DNA of 64,000 nt from Opitutus terrae PB90-1 (lineage in GTDB: Bacteria > Verrucomicrobiota > Verrucomicrobiia > Opitutales > Opitutaceae): positions 5,837,001 to 5,901,000 of the forward strand of contig NC_010571.1 of assembly GCF_000019965.1 (NCBI RefSeq), in the 5' to 3' direction. Shown piece after piece: positions 42,481 to 51,311 of this stretch. Under the pieces are notes generated by a model, which saw only the letters and a program-made list of their open reading frames with translations, searched no databases and had not been told where the DNA came from. Positions within the stretch are counted from its first letter, which is position 1. Each line of letters opens with the position of its first letter. A program made the translations under genes and the position numbers.

Positions 42481-42560
42481 CGCCAAAGAGTAACCTAATG
42501 GGTTACTCTTCATCGCTCGATCCTCTCGAAGAAAGTAACCCATTAGGTTACTCTTTGGCG
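42481..42560. repeat. 27-bp perfect inverted repeat made of two GTAACC palindromes
   Basis: 42481-42507 is the exact reverse complement of 42534-42560 (arms begin CGCCAAAGAGTAACC). Each arm itself contains GTAACC-N5-GGTTAC, so the locus can fold as one long hairpin or as two small ones. CTTC (42508-42511) and GAAG (42528-42531) extend the stem past a small bulge. It stands between divergent MFS and PHP genes. Confidence 0.85.
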
Positions 42561-42642
42561 GCAGGCGGCGATCCGCTGCGCGGGAAGGTCGACGCGGCAA
42601 ATCGCCGTTGCGGTGGACGGCCACGGGGCGTTTGCTCGGGCG

Positions 42643-43806
42643 ATGATCGCAATCCCCTCGCGCGGGCTCCAACGAATCGTTTTGTACACTGCCGCACTCG
42701 GCTTGGTCGCGGCCGGAGCCGGCGCCCACCCGGCAACTGACTCGCGGCGGATCGAGTTCCCGAACGTCGGCAACTATCAAACGCTGGTCTGCGATTTTCA
42801 TCAGCATACGGTTTTTTCCGATGGTTCCGTCTGGCCGAATATCCGCGTGCAGGAGGCCGAGCGCGATGGGCTGGACGCCATCGCCGTCACGGACCACCTC
42901 GAATATCAGCCGCATGCCAGTGACATTCCTCATCCCGATCGCAACCGCGGGTTCGTCATCGCCACCGAGGCTGCGGCGAAGACGAAGGTGCTCGTGCTCC
43001 GCGGCGCGGAGGTGACGCGCGCCATGCCGCCGGGACACTGCAACGCGATCTTCCTGCAGGATGTGAATGGACTGCTGGTGGAGGATCCGCTCGCGGCGTT
43101 TCGCGAGGCGGCGCGCCAGGGCGCGTTCGTGTTTTGGAATCATCCGTCGTGGATCAAGCAGACGCCCGACGGGGTCGCGCGGCTCACGCCGCTTCATGAA
43201 CAGCTGCTGAACGAAGGCCTGATCCAGGGCATCGAGGTGATGAACGAGCACGAGTTCTCCGACGAATCGCTGCAACTCGCGCTCGATCGCAACCTCACGA
43301 TCATGGGGAACTCCGACATTCACGGGCTGATCGACTGGGCTCATGATGTGCCCGCCGGCGGACACCGGCCGGTCACGCTGGTGTTTGCGCAGGAGAGATC
43401 CGAAGCCGCGCTCAAGGAGGCGCTGCTCGCCCGGCGCACGGCCGTGTGGTTCACCAACACACTCGTCGGCCGCGCTGAATGGCTGGATCCGCTGCTCGCC
43501 GCCTCGCTCCAGCTCACCAGCAGCCGCTATCTGCCGGACACCTCGGTGCTCGAACTCGTGATCACGAACCGCAGCGACGCCGATTTCATTCTGCGCAATG
43601 CCAGCTCCTATCGGCTCCACCTCCACGCCGACGTACTCGAGGCCAAGGCGCACCAGCAGCTCAAGATCCTGGTGAAGCCGATCCAGCGGTCGCCGCGGGT
43701 GGTCGTCGCCTTCGAAGTGCTCAACGCCGTCACCGCACCCGGCGTGCACCCGACGATCGCGTTCGCCGCCGAGGTGCCGGAGCTCACGACCCCGGCCGCG
43801 AATTGA
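42643..43806 (+). CDS. Secreted PHP-domain phosphoesterase-like protein
   Basis: 387 residues from ATG 42643, which opens a signal peptide (VLYTAALGLVAAGAGA). PHP metal motifs are complete: VCDFHQHTVFSDGSVWPN, AIAVTDHLEYQPHA, LRGAEVT, FWNHPSWI, GIEVMNEHEFSDESL and MGNSDIHGLIDW. PHP domains hydrolyse phosphoesters with two or three metals. The substrate of this exported version is unknown. The last 120 residues form a beta-rich domain (LELVITNRSDADFILRNAS). A GTG at 42613 is an alternative start but would place ten polar residues before the signal. Confidence 0.87.
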   Translation: MIAIPSRGLQRIVLYTAALGLVAAGAGAHPATDSRRIEFPNVGNYQTLVCDFHQHTVFSDGSVWPNIRVQEAERDGLDAIAVTDHLEYQPHASDIPHPDRNRGFVIATEAAAKTKVLVLRGAEVTRAMPPGHCNAIFLQDVNGLLVEDPLAAFREAARQGAFVFWNHPSWIKQTPDGVARLTPLHEQLLNEGLIQGIEVMNEHEFSDESLQLALDRNLTIMGNSDIHGLIDWAHDVPAGGHRPVTLVFAQERSEAALKEALLARRTAVWFTNTLVGRAEWLDPLLAASLQLTSSRYLPDTSVLELVITNRSDADFILRNASSYRLHLHADVLEAKAHQQLKILVKPIQRSPRVVVAFEVLNAVTAPGVHPTIAFAAEVPELTTPAAN

Positions 43807-43870
43807 TTTCGGGCGCGGCGCTCCCGAGTGGGCGCCCGACCGGAGCGATGTGAGCGGAAATCGCGCCGCC

Positions 43871-45286
43871 CTACGTGCTGGCGAGGCTCTTGAACTCCGC
43901 AATCACCGCCTGCAACGACGACTTCGCGTCACCGTAGAGCATGCGCGTATTCGGCAGCAGGAAGAGCTGATTCTCCAATCCGGAAAACCCCGTGCCCTTG
44001 CCGCGCTTGAGGCAGATCACCGTCCGCGCTTCATGCGCCTTGATGATCGGCATGCCGTAAATCGGCGAAGACTTGTCCCGCGCCGCCGCCGGATTCACGA
44101 CGTCGTTGGCCCCAATCACAATCGCCACGTCCATCGTCGGCATCAGCGGGTTGATGGCGTCCATCTCGACCAGTTGCTCGTAGGGCACGTCCGCCTCGGC
44201 GAGCAGCACGTTCATGTGTCCGGGCATGCGCCCGGCGACGGGATGGATCGCGAAGCGCACCTCGGCGCCGTTTTGTTCGAGGATCTCGGAGAGTTCGCGC
44301 ACGACGTGCTGCGCCTGCGAAACCGCCATGCCGTAACCAGGGATGAACACGACCTGCCGCGCGGCTTCGAGCACCGAGAACGCGCCTTCGGCGGAGATCG
44401 GCTTGAGCTCGCCCTGCACCGCGCTGCCTTCCGCCGCCGCGCCGGGTTTCGAGCCGAAACCCGAGAACAGCACGTTCATGAGCGAACGGTTCATCGCTTT
44501 GCACATGATGATCGACAGGATCACGCCGCTGGTGCCGACCAGGCAGCCCGCGACGATGAGCACGTTGTTGCTGATCACGAAACCCGCCGCGCACGCGGCC
44601 AGCCCGGAGAGGCTGTTCAGCAGCGAGATCACGACTGGCATGTCGCCGCCGCCGATCGGCATCACGGTCGTCCACCCCAGGATCAGCGAGAGCACGGTAT
44701 AGGCGAGGAATGCGATGAGCACCACCGATGGATCGCCCGAGACGACATAGGCGACGCCGGCCACCAGCGTCACCAGTAACATCAGCCCGTTGAGCACGTG
44801 TTGCCCGGCGAAAAGAATGGGCCGGCCGCTCAGCCACTCGGCCAGCTTGCAGAAGGCATACATCGAGCCGGTGAACGTCACGCCGCCGATGATGATCGCC
44901 ATGAAGATCGCCGCCGCCGTGAACTCCGGATGCGCGGGCGTCACCTCACCGATGCGGATCCGCATGAACTCGGCCGCACCGACGATCAGCGAGGCGAGTC
45001 CGCCGAACCCGTTCAGCAGTGCCACCATCTCCGGCATCGCGGTCATCTTCACCAGCCGTGCGCAGGCGAGTCCGATCACCGTGCCCGCCACCAGACCGAC
45101 GATGATCCAGGTGAAATCGATCACGTGCCGGTCGAGCAGCGTGACCACGATCGCGATCAGCATGCCCACGCCCGAGATGAGATTACCCTTTCGGGCCGTG
45201 GCCTGCCGGCCGAGCATCTTGAGGCCGACGATGAAGAGACAGGAGGCGACGATATACGCGCTGTTGATGAGGATCTCGCTGTTCAT
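43871..45286 (-). CDS. pntB: Proton-translocating NAD(P) transhydrogenase, beta subunit
   Basis: 471 residues from ATG 45286. About nine membrane helices (residues 5-260) include MVALLNGFGGLASLIVGAAE and the proton-channel region VTFTGSMYAFCKLAEWLSGRP and VVISLLNSLSGLAACAAGF. The NADP(H)-binding domain III follows from about 290: VVFIPGYGMAVSQAQHVVRE, VRFAIHPVAGRMPGHMNVLLAEADVPY, DVAIVIGANDVVNPAA and MPIIKAHEARTVICLKRG. The enzyme drives NADP+ reduction by NADH with the proton gradient. It overlaps the small pntA membrane subunit by 4 bp (ATGA). Confidence 0.96.
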   Translation of the reverse strand: MNSEILINSAYIVASCLFIVGLKMLGRQATARKGNLISGVGMLIAIVVTLLDRHVIDFTWIIVGLVAGTVIGLACARLVKMTAMPEMVALLNGFGGLASLIVGAAEFMRIRIGEVTPAHPEFTAAAIFMAIIIGGVTFTGSMYAFCKLAEWLSGRPILFAGQHVLNGLMLLVTLVAGVAYVVSGDPSVVLIAFLAYTVLSLILGWTTVMPIGGGDMPVVISLLNSLSGLAACAAGFVISNNVLIVAGCLVGTSGVILSIIMCKAMNRSLMNVLFSGFGSKPGAAAEGSAVQGELKPISAEGAFSVLEAARQVVFIPGYGMAVSQAQHVVRELSEILEQNGAEVRFAIHPVAGRMPGHMNVLLAEADVPYEQLVEMDAINPLMPTMDVAIVIGANDVVNPAAARDKSSPIYGMPIIKAHEARTVICLKRGKGTGFSGLENQLFLLPNTRMLYGDAKSSLQAVIAEFKSLAST

Positions 45287-45603
45287 TTCGCCACGCCTCC
45301 CTTCTTCGTTTCCGCGGACGCCGCGCCCTTCTTCTTGAACATGCCGAGCATCCGGTCGGTCACGAAGTAGCCGCCGACGACGTTGATCATCGCCAGCGTG
45401 ACCGCCGCGGTGCCGAGCACGGTGGTGATCCACGACCCGTCATCGGCGCCGGCCGCGACCATCGCACCGACGATGGTGATGCCCGAAATGGCGTTGGCGC
45501 CGGACATCAGGGGCGTGTGCAGTTGCGAGGGAACCTTGGCGATCAGCTCGAACCCGAGAAATCCGGCGAGCGTGAAGATGAAAAAGAGCAATAGGAGTTC
45601 CAT
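45283..45603 (-). CDS. pntAB: Transhydrogenase alpha-2 membrane subunit (PntAB)
   Basis: 106 residues from ATG 45603, with three to four helices: LLLLFFIFTLAGFLGFELIA, then KVPSQLHTPLMSGANAISGI with the conserved SGANAISG motif, TIVGAMVAAGADD and AVTLAMINVVGGYFVTDRML. It corresponds to the membrane part of PntA, here encoded separately as in Rhodospirillum-type three-subunit enzymes. It is translationally coupled to pntB, and the NAD-binding subunit gene lies 44 bp upstream. Confidence 0.95.
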   Translation of the reverse strand: MELLLLFFIFTLAGFLGFELIAKVPSQLHTPLMSGANAISGITIVGAMVAAGADDGSWITTVLGTAAVTLAMINVVGGYFVTDRMLGMFKKKGAASAETKKGGVAK

Positions 45604-45647
45604 GGCGGGAAGAGAGGAGTTCAGGCGTGGCGTCCGCGAGCGGCGCC

Positions 45648-46775
45648 TCACTTCGCAAACTGCGGATGAACGATGCGGCCGTCGTGGGTGATGAGGCAGC
45701 CCTTCAAGATCTCGTCGTTCGGATCGAGCCGGAGCGTCTTCGCGGTCTCGTCCCAGAAATGGGTGATCCACGCCGCATAGTTTGCCGCCAGCACCTGCGA
45801 GGCATGCGCGGCGACGGTACTTTCCAGATTCGCGTGGCCGAGGATGATCACGCCGTTGCCGGTGACGACCTCCTCGCCAGGCCGGGAGCCTTCGACGTTG
45901 CCGCCAGTGTCGACCGCGAGATCGACGACGACGCTGCCGGGTTGCATGCCGGCAAGCATCGCCTGAGTGACCAGGCGCGGCGCTGGCCGGCCAAAGACCT
46001 TCGCCGTCGTAATCACGATGTCCGCGTGCGCACAGACTTTCGCCATGCCGGCCTGCTGCCGCGCGATCTGTTCCGGGGTCAGCGCCTGTGCGTAGCCTCC
46101 GGCCGTCTGGCCGGTCTGGCCGACATCGATCTTCACGAACTTGGCGCCGAGCGAACGCACCTGCTCCTCGACCACCGGACGAGTGTCGAACGCCTCCACG
46201 CGCGCGCCCAGGCGCTTCGCCGTCGCAATCGCCTGCAGCCCCGCCACGCCCGCGCCGAGCACAAACACGCGTGCCGGCATGATCGTGCCCGCCGGCGTCA
46301 TCATCATCGGCAGCGCCTTGCGCAGCCGCGCCGCAGCCTGAATCACCGCGGCATACCCGGCGAGGCTCGCCTGCGAGCTGAGCGCATCCATTTTCTGCGC
46401 GAGCGTCGTGCGCGGAATCATCTCGAGACTGACCGCGCTTACACCGGCTTGCGCGAAGGCCGCCAGGAGGGCGGCTTCGTTGAAGGGATCAAGAAAGCTC
46501 AGATGCACCGCCCCGCGCTTCATCGTGGCGATCTCGGCGGGCGTCGGCTTGCGCACACGCAGCACCAGATCGGCCACGGCCGTCGCGCCCGCGGCATCGT
46601 CCGTGAACGTCACGCCCGCCGCGCGATAGTCCTCGTCGGCATACCGGCTGGCACGACCGAGTCCAGGCGGCGCGCGCAACTCGAGTCCGAGTTTCGTCAA
46701 TGCTTGTGCAGTCGTCGGGGTGAGCGCGACCCGTGCATCCGCGGTCGTGCTGTCGGCGGCAATGTAGCAAATCAT
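45648..46775 (-). CDS. pntAA: Transhydrogenase alpha-1 NAD-binding subunit (PntAA)
   Basis: 375 residues from ATG 46775. The domain I pattern is that of alanine dehydrogenase/PNT: DARVALTPTTAQALTKLGLE, SRYADEDYRAAGVTFTDD, LVLRVRKPTPAEIATM, AVSLEMIPRTTLAQKMDAL and SSQASLAGYAAV, then the NAD site VFVLGAGVAGLQAIATAKRLG, AFDTRPVVEEQVRSLGA, and GQTAGGYAQALTPEQIARQQ. It binds NAD(H) in the cytosol and passes hydride to PntB. It is first of three genes (pntAA, pntAB, pntB). Confidence 0.96.
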   Translation of the reverse strand: MICYIAADSTTADARVALTPTTAQALTKLGLELRAPPGLGRASRYADEDYRAAGVTFTDDAAGATAVADLVLRVRKPTPAEIATMKRGAVHLSFLDPFNEAALLAAFAQAGVSAVSLEMIPRTTLAQKMDALSSQASLAGYAAVIQAAARLRKALPMMMTPAGTIMPARVFVLGAGVAGLQAIATAKRLGARVEAFDTRPVVEEQVRSLGAKFVKIDVGQTGQTAGGYAQALTPEQIARQQAGMAKVCAHADIVITTAKVFGRPAPRLVTQAMLAGMQPGSVVVDLAVDTGGNVEGSRPGEEVVTGNGVIILGHANLESTVAAHASQVLAANYAAWITHFWDETAKTLRLDPNDEILKGCLITHDGRIVHPQFAK

Positions 46776-47084
46776 GGAGTCCTGGGGCTGACCGCCGGGG
46801 GAAGCGGCGGACGCCACTCTGGGAATCGAAAGGTTCAGGACAAGTGCGAACTGGGGCGGGTTTTCAAAATCGCTTTTGCGCGGGCGCTCTGCGTCCCCAG
46901 CGGCCCAGGGGCGTCCCACCACCATCGACGCGCACGATCCCCCGCGGCGGGGTGCGCCCGCTCGATGCGTTGTCCCAGAAACTCCCCCATTTCGCGAACG
47001 CCCGCGCCCCGGCATCTTCCGGCCGCGGGTGGCATGTGCCGCCCGTTTGCTTCCCCCCCACAACCCGCCACCTTTTCCCTTACC
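46776..47084. other. 309-bp intergenic gap between divergent pntAA and host-attachment gene
   Basis: No ORF with support lies here. The stretch holds GC-rich short palindromes such as CCCAGCGGCCCAGGGG (about 46899) and should contain both divergent promoters. I could not pick a convincing -35/-10 pair. The last 40 bp are pyrimidine-rich, with a C-run at 47054-47059. Confidence 0.5.
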
Positions 47085-47561
47085 ATGAGCGAGCACTACG
47101 TTGTCACAGCGAACCAGGGACACCTGCGGATCTTCCAGCGGCGACAAGCACCCACGCAAATGACACCGGCCTTCGACGAGGTGCGAGCGTTCGATTTCCC
47201 GCTGGGCGTGACCGGCTACACGGATCGCGACACCGACATAGCCGGTCGTTTTCAAGGCTCCCGTCCCCAAGGCGTCGCCCCCGGCGCACCGGCCGCACGC
47301 ACCGGCATGTCGGTGGATGAACGACTGCCGATGCGGCGCGAGGAGCACCGGCGACGAATCCGGGATGTGGCCCAGGCGCTCGACACGTTTTTTGCGACGC
47401 GGCCGAATGCGACGTGGGATTTCGCCGCGGGTCCGGAACTGCACAACGCGGTGCTCGAGGCCGTGACGCCGAAAACGCGCGCGCAACTGCGCCGCTCCGT
47501 CCCCAAGGATCTCGTGCATCAGCCGCAGGCGGAATTCGCCACGCATTTCGCGACGCACTGA
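47085..47561 (+). CDS. Host-attachment-protein-like (PF10116-type) protein
   Basis: 158 residues from ATG 47085. The pattern fits the family named protein required for attachment to host cells, related to archaeal eRF1 domain 1-like folds: YVVTANQGHLRIFQRRQA at the start, EERLPMRREEHRRRIRDVAQ-type helix in the middle, WDFAAGPELHNAVLEAV, and KTRAQLRRSVPKDLVHQPQAEF near the end. The family name comes from a plant-associated bacterium, but its members are widespread in non-symbionts and the biochemical role is not known. It is soluble, without a signal peptide. Confidence 0.78.
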   Translation: MSEHYVVTANQGHLRIFQRRQAPTQMTPAFDEVRAFDFPLGVTGYTDRDTDIAGRFQGSRPQGVAPGAPAARTGMSVDERLPMRREEHRRRIRDVAQALDTFFATRPNATWDFAAGPELHNAVLEAVTPKTRAQLRRSVPKDLVHQPQAEFATHFATH

Positions 47562-47677
47562 TCGCGCGCCCTCCGCCGCCGTCGGCGGGTGAAACGTTTC
47601 CGCGCAGAGTGGGCTCGGTGTGTCTCCAGCAGTAGGCGCGGCTCCATGCCGCGAGGAGTCGCACGTGATCGAGAAAC

Positions 47678-48973
47678 TCAGGAGCCCGCGGTGGCGCGCA
47701 GGTCCGCGACGGACCACTCCGTGGCGAGCGAGCGCGTCTTCAGATTCAGCGTCGCGGTCTCGGTCACTTCGCCCACCAGCACCGCCGGCACCCCGCGAAT
47801 TTGCGCCTCGGTCAAGACCGTGCCTACGCGACTCGCGGCAACCGCCACGAGCACGCGCCCTTGGCTTTCACCAAAAAGAAGCGCGTCCGCCCGCGCGCCA
47901 CCGAGCGGCGTCACGTCGAGCTTGGCGCCGAGGACGCGGGGCGCGGCGAGCAACATGGCTGCGGCCGTGCCGAGCAGTCCGCCGCCAGCCACATGTCGCA
48001 CGGCCATCAGCACCCCGCCTTTGATCAGCGCGAGCAGCGTCTTGTTGAGCCGCTTCTCCGCCGCGAGATCGAGTTCCGGCACCGGCCCGGTTTGCAGCCC
48101 GTGCACCGCTGCGACGAAATGGCTGCCGCCGAGTTCGTGCGGCGCTTCGCCGAGCAAGACGAGATTTTCCCCAGCCTCCTGCACCACGGCGCGGGTGACG
48201 TGCTTCTCTTCTGCCACCACGCCGATCGCGGCGACCTGCAGACCCAGCTCTGCGCCGCCGGTGAGCGGCACGCCCGTGAGTCCAAGTTCAAAATACGCGC
48301 ACGCTTCTGCGAGCCCCTGCAGGATGTCGCCGAGCCGCGCGAGGGCCGGCAACGTCAGGGCTTCCGGCACGAACACGTGCGCCTGCACCGCGCGCGGCAT
48401 CGCGCCTGCACCCACGAGGGCGCGCAGCCGCTCGACCACCGCGATCTGCGCACCGCGCTCGGGGTCGAGGGCGACGAATCGCGCCGCCCGCGCCGGCGCT
48501 GCCGCGATGAGCTTGCCGCCGGTTCCGGCGTTGCCGCGCAGCAGCGCGACGTCGCCGCCGAGTTCGCCGGCGACTCCGCGGCTGGCAGCGGGCCAACGGT
48601 GTTGCGCCACGTGCGCGAGCACCTTGGGCAGAGCCTCGTGCACGCGTGCGCCGTCCAGATCGTGAAACGCCGCCGCAGGCGCAACCGCCACCGCTTCCTG
48701 CACGAGGGCGGGGGTGTCCGCGGCCGGCTCCTTCACGAGCTCGCACCGCACGCTCGCGCCGACACGCGCGAGACCAGCGCACGCTTCCGCCAGCTTTCTG
48801 ACCGCGTCCTCCGCCTCAGGCGAGGCGCTCGCGGCGAGATCGATCGTCAACGTCGATTCGGCGGGTGGTTGCACGAGCCCGGTGAATCCCACGGCTTCCA
48901 GCTGCGGCGCAGAGCCGACCAACTCGGAAGCAAGCGCGAGCTTCGGTGGGGCGACGAAGAAGCGAAGTTTCAC
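47678..48973 (-). CDS. PurL C-terminal-half homologue with altered active-site motifs
   Basis: 431 residues. From about residue 115 it aligns by eye with the second half of phosphoribosylformylglycinamidine synthase: ARFVALDPERGAQIAVVE (PurL: YVYLDPYRGGAIAVAE-like), LQGLAEACAYFELGLTG, GLQVAAIGVVAEEKHVTRAV, ENLVLLGEAPHELGGSHF, PELDLAAEKRLNKTLLALI, LLFGESQGRVLVAVA. Three usually conserved motifs differ: the NCLNFGNPE region reads AQAHVFVPEA, the SGNVS region reads TGVPLTGG, and the HDISDGG region reads RHVAGGG. The N-terminal ATP-binding half is absent. It may be a scaffold or regulatory relative. The glutaminase and full-length PurL are not in the window. Confidence 0.7.
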   Translation of the reverse strand: MKLRFFVAPPKLALASELVGSAPQLEAVGFTGLVQPPAESTLTIDLAASASPEAEDAVRKLAEACAGLARVGASVRCELVKEPAADTPALVQEAVAVAPAAAFHDLDGARVHEALPKVLAHVAQHRWPAASRGVAGELGGDVALLRGNAGTGGKLIAAAPARAARFVALDPERGAQIAVVERLRALVGAGAMPRAVQAHVFVPEALTLPALARLGDILQGLAEACAYFELGLTGVPLTGGAELGLQVAAIGVVAEEKHVTRAVVQEAGENLVLLGEAPHELGGSHFVAAVHGLQTGPVPELDLAAEKRLNKTLLALIKGGVLMAVRHVAGGGLLGTAAAMLLAAPRVLGAKLDVTPLGGARADALLFGESQGRVLVAVAASRVGTVLTEAQIRGVPAVLVGEVTETATLNLKTRSLATEWSVADLRATAGS

Positions 48974-49026
48974 GATCTGCGAGTAGCGACGCCGCGATTC
49001 GAATTTCGGTCAAGGGTTTTGTCGGC

Positions 49027-49980
49027 TCACGGACGAACCATCCGGTTGCGCGGATGAAACTTGTCGTGCTGCTCCAGCAGCCGTTGCGACTCCACCGACG
49101 TGTAGATCTGCGTGGTCGAAATGCTGGCGTGGCCGAGCATTTCCTGGATCGCCCGCAAGTCCGCGCCGCCGCTGAGCAGGTGGGTGGCGAATGAGTGGCG
49201 CAGCCCGTGCGGTTTCACGTTCTTGGTGAGGCCGGCGCGCTTCGCGTATTTTTTCACGAGCATCCAGAGCATCACGCGTGAAAGCGGGCCGCCGTTTTTA
49301 TTGAGGAAAAGCTGGCTGCCCGTACGGCTGCGGACGAAGTGCGGCCGGCCGGCCGTCAGGTAAGTCGCGAGCGCCTCGATCGCTTTGCCGCCGATCGGCA
49401 CCACGCGCTCCTTCGCGCCCTTGCCGAAGACGCGCAGGAATCCGTGCTCGAGGTCGACCTGCTGCAGCAGCAGCCCGGCGAGCTCCGACACGCGCAGGCC
49501 GCTCGAATAAAACAGCTCGAGCAACGCGCGATCGCGCAGCGCGCGGGCGTCGCCGCCGGTCGGCGCCGCGAGCAGCCGCGCGATTTCCTCCTCGGTCAGC
49601 GTGCCCGGAATCCGGCGGCTCGCCTTCGGCCCGGAGAGCAGCGCGGTGAAATCATCCGCGCGGAATCGTTCGCGCACGAGAAAATGCGCGAGGCTGCGCA
49701 ACGCGCTGAGTTTGCGCGCCAGGCTTGCCACGGTGTAGGAGGCGGAGCTCAGCGAGTGAATCCAGCCCGCCGCCTGCTCGCCGGTGACCGCGCGCCAATC
49801 GCGCGCGCCCTGCGCGGCGAGGTGAGTCGCGGCCTGATCGAGATCCCGTCGATAGCTGGCGACCGTGTTCGCCGCGAGTCCGCGCTCGAGCGCGATGTAG
49901 CCGAGGAAGGCCTCGATGTCGTCCGCGAACGCCGGGGGGGCCTGGCTGGTGTCCTGGGCACGGGCGCGCGGCGCTTTCAT
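49027..49980 (-). CDS. Tyrosine recombinase XerC/XerD
   Basis: 317 residues. The N-terminal SAM-like core-binding domain (DIEAFLGYIALERGLAANTV, SLARKLSALRSLAHFLVRE) precedes the catalytic domain with Arg in YSSGLRVSELAGLLL, Lys in FGKGAKERVVPIG, HGLRHSFATHLL, LGHASISTTQIYTSV with the nucleophile Tyr. All pentad residues are present. Chromosomal Xer proteins resolve chromosome dimers at dif. The context is housekeeping (infA, tadA) with no att-like repeats, so an integrase of a mobile element is unlikely. Sequence alone does not separate XerC from XerD, though SGGADLRAIQEMLGHASIST is XerD-like. Confidence 0.93.
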   Translation of the reverse strand: MKAPRARAQDTSQAPPAFADDIEAFLGYIALERGLAANTVASYRRDLDQAATHLAAQGARDWRAVTGEQAAGWIHSLSSASYTVASLARKLSALRSLAHFLVRERFRADDFTALLSGPKASRRIPGTLTEEEIARLLAAPTGGDARALRDRALLELFYSSGLRVSELAGLLLQQVDLEHGFLRVFGKGAKERVVPIGGKAIEALATYLTAGRPHFVRSRTGSQLFLNKNGGPLSRVMLWMLVKKYAKRAGLTKNVKPHGLRHSFATHLLSGGADLRAIQEMLGHASISTTQIYTSVESQRLLEQHDKFHPRNRMVRP

Positions 49981-50086
49981 GCTGCGACGATGAACAGTTT
50001 TCCCGCGGAGCGAAGCGCGGAATGCGGTGATCCAGCGACGGCCGAAGATCGGAGCCCCGTAGCACCGTCTCCGCCGGGCGCTCGGT

Positions 50087-50350
50087 TCAATACTGCCGGC
50101 GACGCGGCGGGGGCGTGTAGTTCGGATTCGTTTCCTTCATCCGGAACGTGATCCGCGCCTTCTCCAAATCGTAGGGACTCATCTCCATCTTCACCGTGTC
50201 GCCCGCGGCGATCTTGATGAAGTTTTTCCGCAGCTTGCCGGAAATATGCGCCAGCACGACATGCCCATTCGAGAGTTGCACCTTGAACATCGTGCCGGGC
50301 AGCACGGCCACGACTCGGCCCTCTACTTCAATCGCGTTGCCGTCAGCCAT
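50087..50350 (-). CDS. infA: Translation initiation factor IF-1
   Basis: 87 residues, an S1-like OB fold: [60 protein letters not shown] and ITFR. It occupies the ribosomal A site during initiation. The usual length is about 72; the extra 15 residues are a polar Pro/Arg tail ([13 protein letters not shown]). A TATGAT -10-like hexamer lies at 50394-50389 on the minus strand, about 40 bp upstream. It is not next to ribosomal protein genes. Confidence 0.95.
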   Translation of the reverse strand: MADGNAIEVEGRVVAVLPGTMFKVQLSNGHVVLAHISGKLRKNFIKIAAGDTVKMEMSPYDLEKARITFRMKETNPNYTPPPRRRQY

Positions 50351-50696
50351 GGTGAATGTGAGCGAATGCCCGACCGGAAGTGCGTTGGATCATAGACTCG
50401 TGCGAGAGGAAATAAAAATTTCTTGTAAGGCGCAAACGCGTGATCGTGGCAAGGCTTTTGCCGGCGGGCGCCGGCGGCGCCAGCCAGGGTACGGACGGCA
50501 TCTCATTTTCCGCCATGAGCGGTACGCCCAGGTCCCGTGGCGCAGGTGTGCCGCCCGTGGGTTTGCGGGAAACGGAGATGCGCCCGCCCGCAACTGGCGC
50601 CGAAATTCCTCGAACCTGCCTCGGTGAACGACCGGCGGGGCCGTCGGAAGATGGATTGCTTCGAACCCGCCCGCCGCGCAATGACATGCCTGCGCC
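50351..50696. other. 346-bp intergenic gap between infA and tadA
   Basis: The left end carries an AT-rich patch (AAATAAAAATTTCTTG, about 50410-50425), unusual for this genome, and the TATGAT hexamer for infA on the minus strand. The rest is GC-rich with small palindromes such as GCCGGCGGGCGCCGGCGGC (about 50460-50478). No ORF, tRNA or known RNA motif was recognised. Confidence 0.5.
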
Positions 50697-51233
50697 ATGT
50701 CCGCTCCCCCGCCCTGCCCGTTCGAGAAGCGTTTCCCGTCCCAGCTCGCGCGCGACGACACGTTCTACATGAGCCTCGCCTTCAATCAGGCGATCGATGC
50801 CTGGCGGCTCGACGAGGTGCCGATCGGCGCGGTGATCGAGCTCGGCGGCGAGGTGGTCGCCGCGGCGCACAACACGGTGGAGGAAGCACGCGACCCCACC
50901 GCGCATGCCGAGATGCTCGCGATCACGCAGGCGGCCGCGAAGCTCGGCGACTGGCGGCTCGAAGGCGCCACGGTTTACGTAACCAAGGAACCGTGTCCGA
51001 TGTGCTCGGGCGCGATGTTGATGTCGCGCGTGAAGCGGGTGTGCTACGCGGTCCGCGATCCGAAGATGGGCTGCCTCGGCGGCGCGACCAACTTGAACGA
51101 CCTGCCGCGCGTGAACCATCACGTCGAGCTCACCGCGGGCGGCGTGCTGGAGGATGAATGCCGCGCGTTGCTGCAGGCATTCTTCAAGCTCAAGCGCCAG
51201 GCGGGCGAGCCGACCGGCGAGGGCGCGGCATAA
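50697..51233 (+). CDS. tadA: tRNA-specific adenosine deaminase
   Basis: 178 residues. Zinc and catalytic residues: HAEMLAITQAA (His, Glu) and KEPCPMCSGAMLMSRVKRVC (two Cys). TadA-specific sequence RDPKMGCLGGATNLNDLPRVNHHVEL and the C-terminal LEDECRALLQAFFKLKR distinguish it from the GuaD-like enzyme at 7577. It converts A34 to inosine in tRNA-Arg(ACG). It is longer than usual by an N-terminal 25 residues (MSAPPPCPFEKRFPSQLARD); a start at the ATG at 50769 (MSLAFNQAIDAW) would also be plausible. Confidence 0.94.
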   Translation: MSAPPPCPFEKRFPSQLARDDTFYMSLAFNQAIDAWRLDEVPIGAVIELGGEVVAAAHNTVEEARDPTAHAEMLAITQAAAKLGDWRLEGATVYVTKEPCPMCSGAMLMSRVKRVCYAVRDPKMGCLGGATNLNDLPRVNHHVELTAGGVLEDECRALLQAFFKLKRQAGEPTGEGAA

Positions 51234-51311
51234 ACACCTGCCGCGATTTGACGCACCAGCCGAGCGGGCGCAGGTTGGCGGTCTTCCGAAAACGATAACC
51301 GCACACTACTT

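Noticed and set aside
49027-49980. Integron or prophage integrase
   Set aside because: Sequence and context are those of a chromosomal Xer recombinase; no attachment repeats, cassettes or phage genes are nearby.
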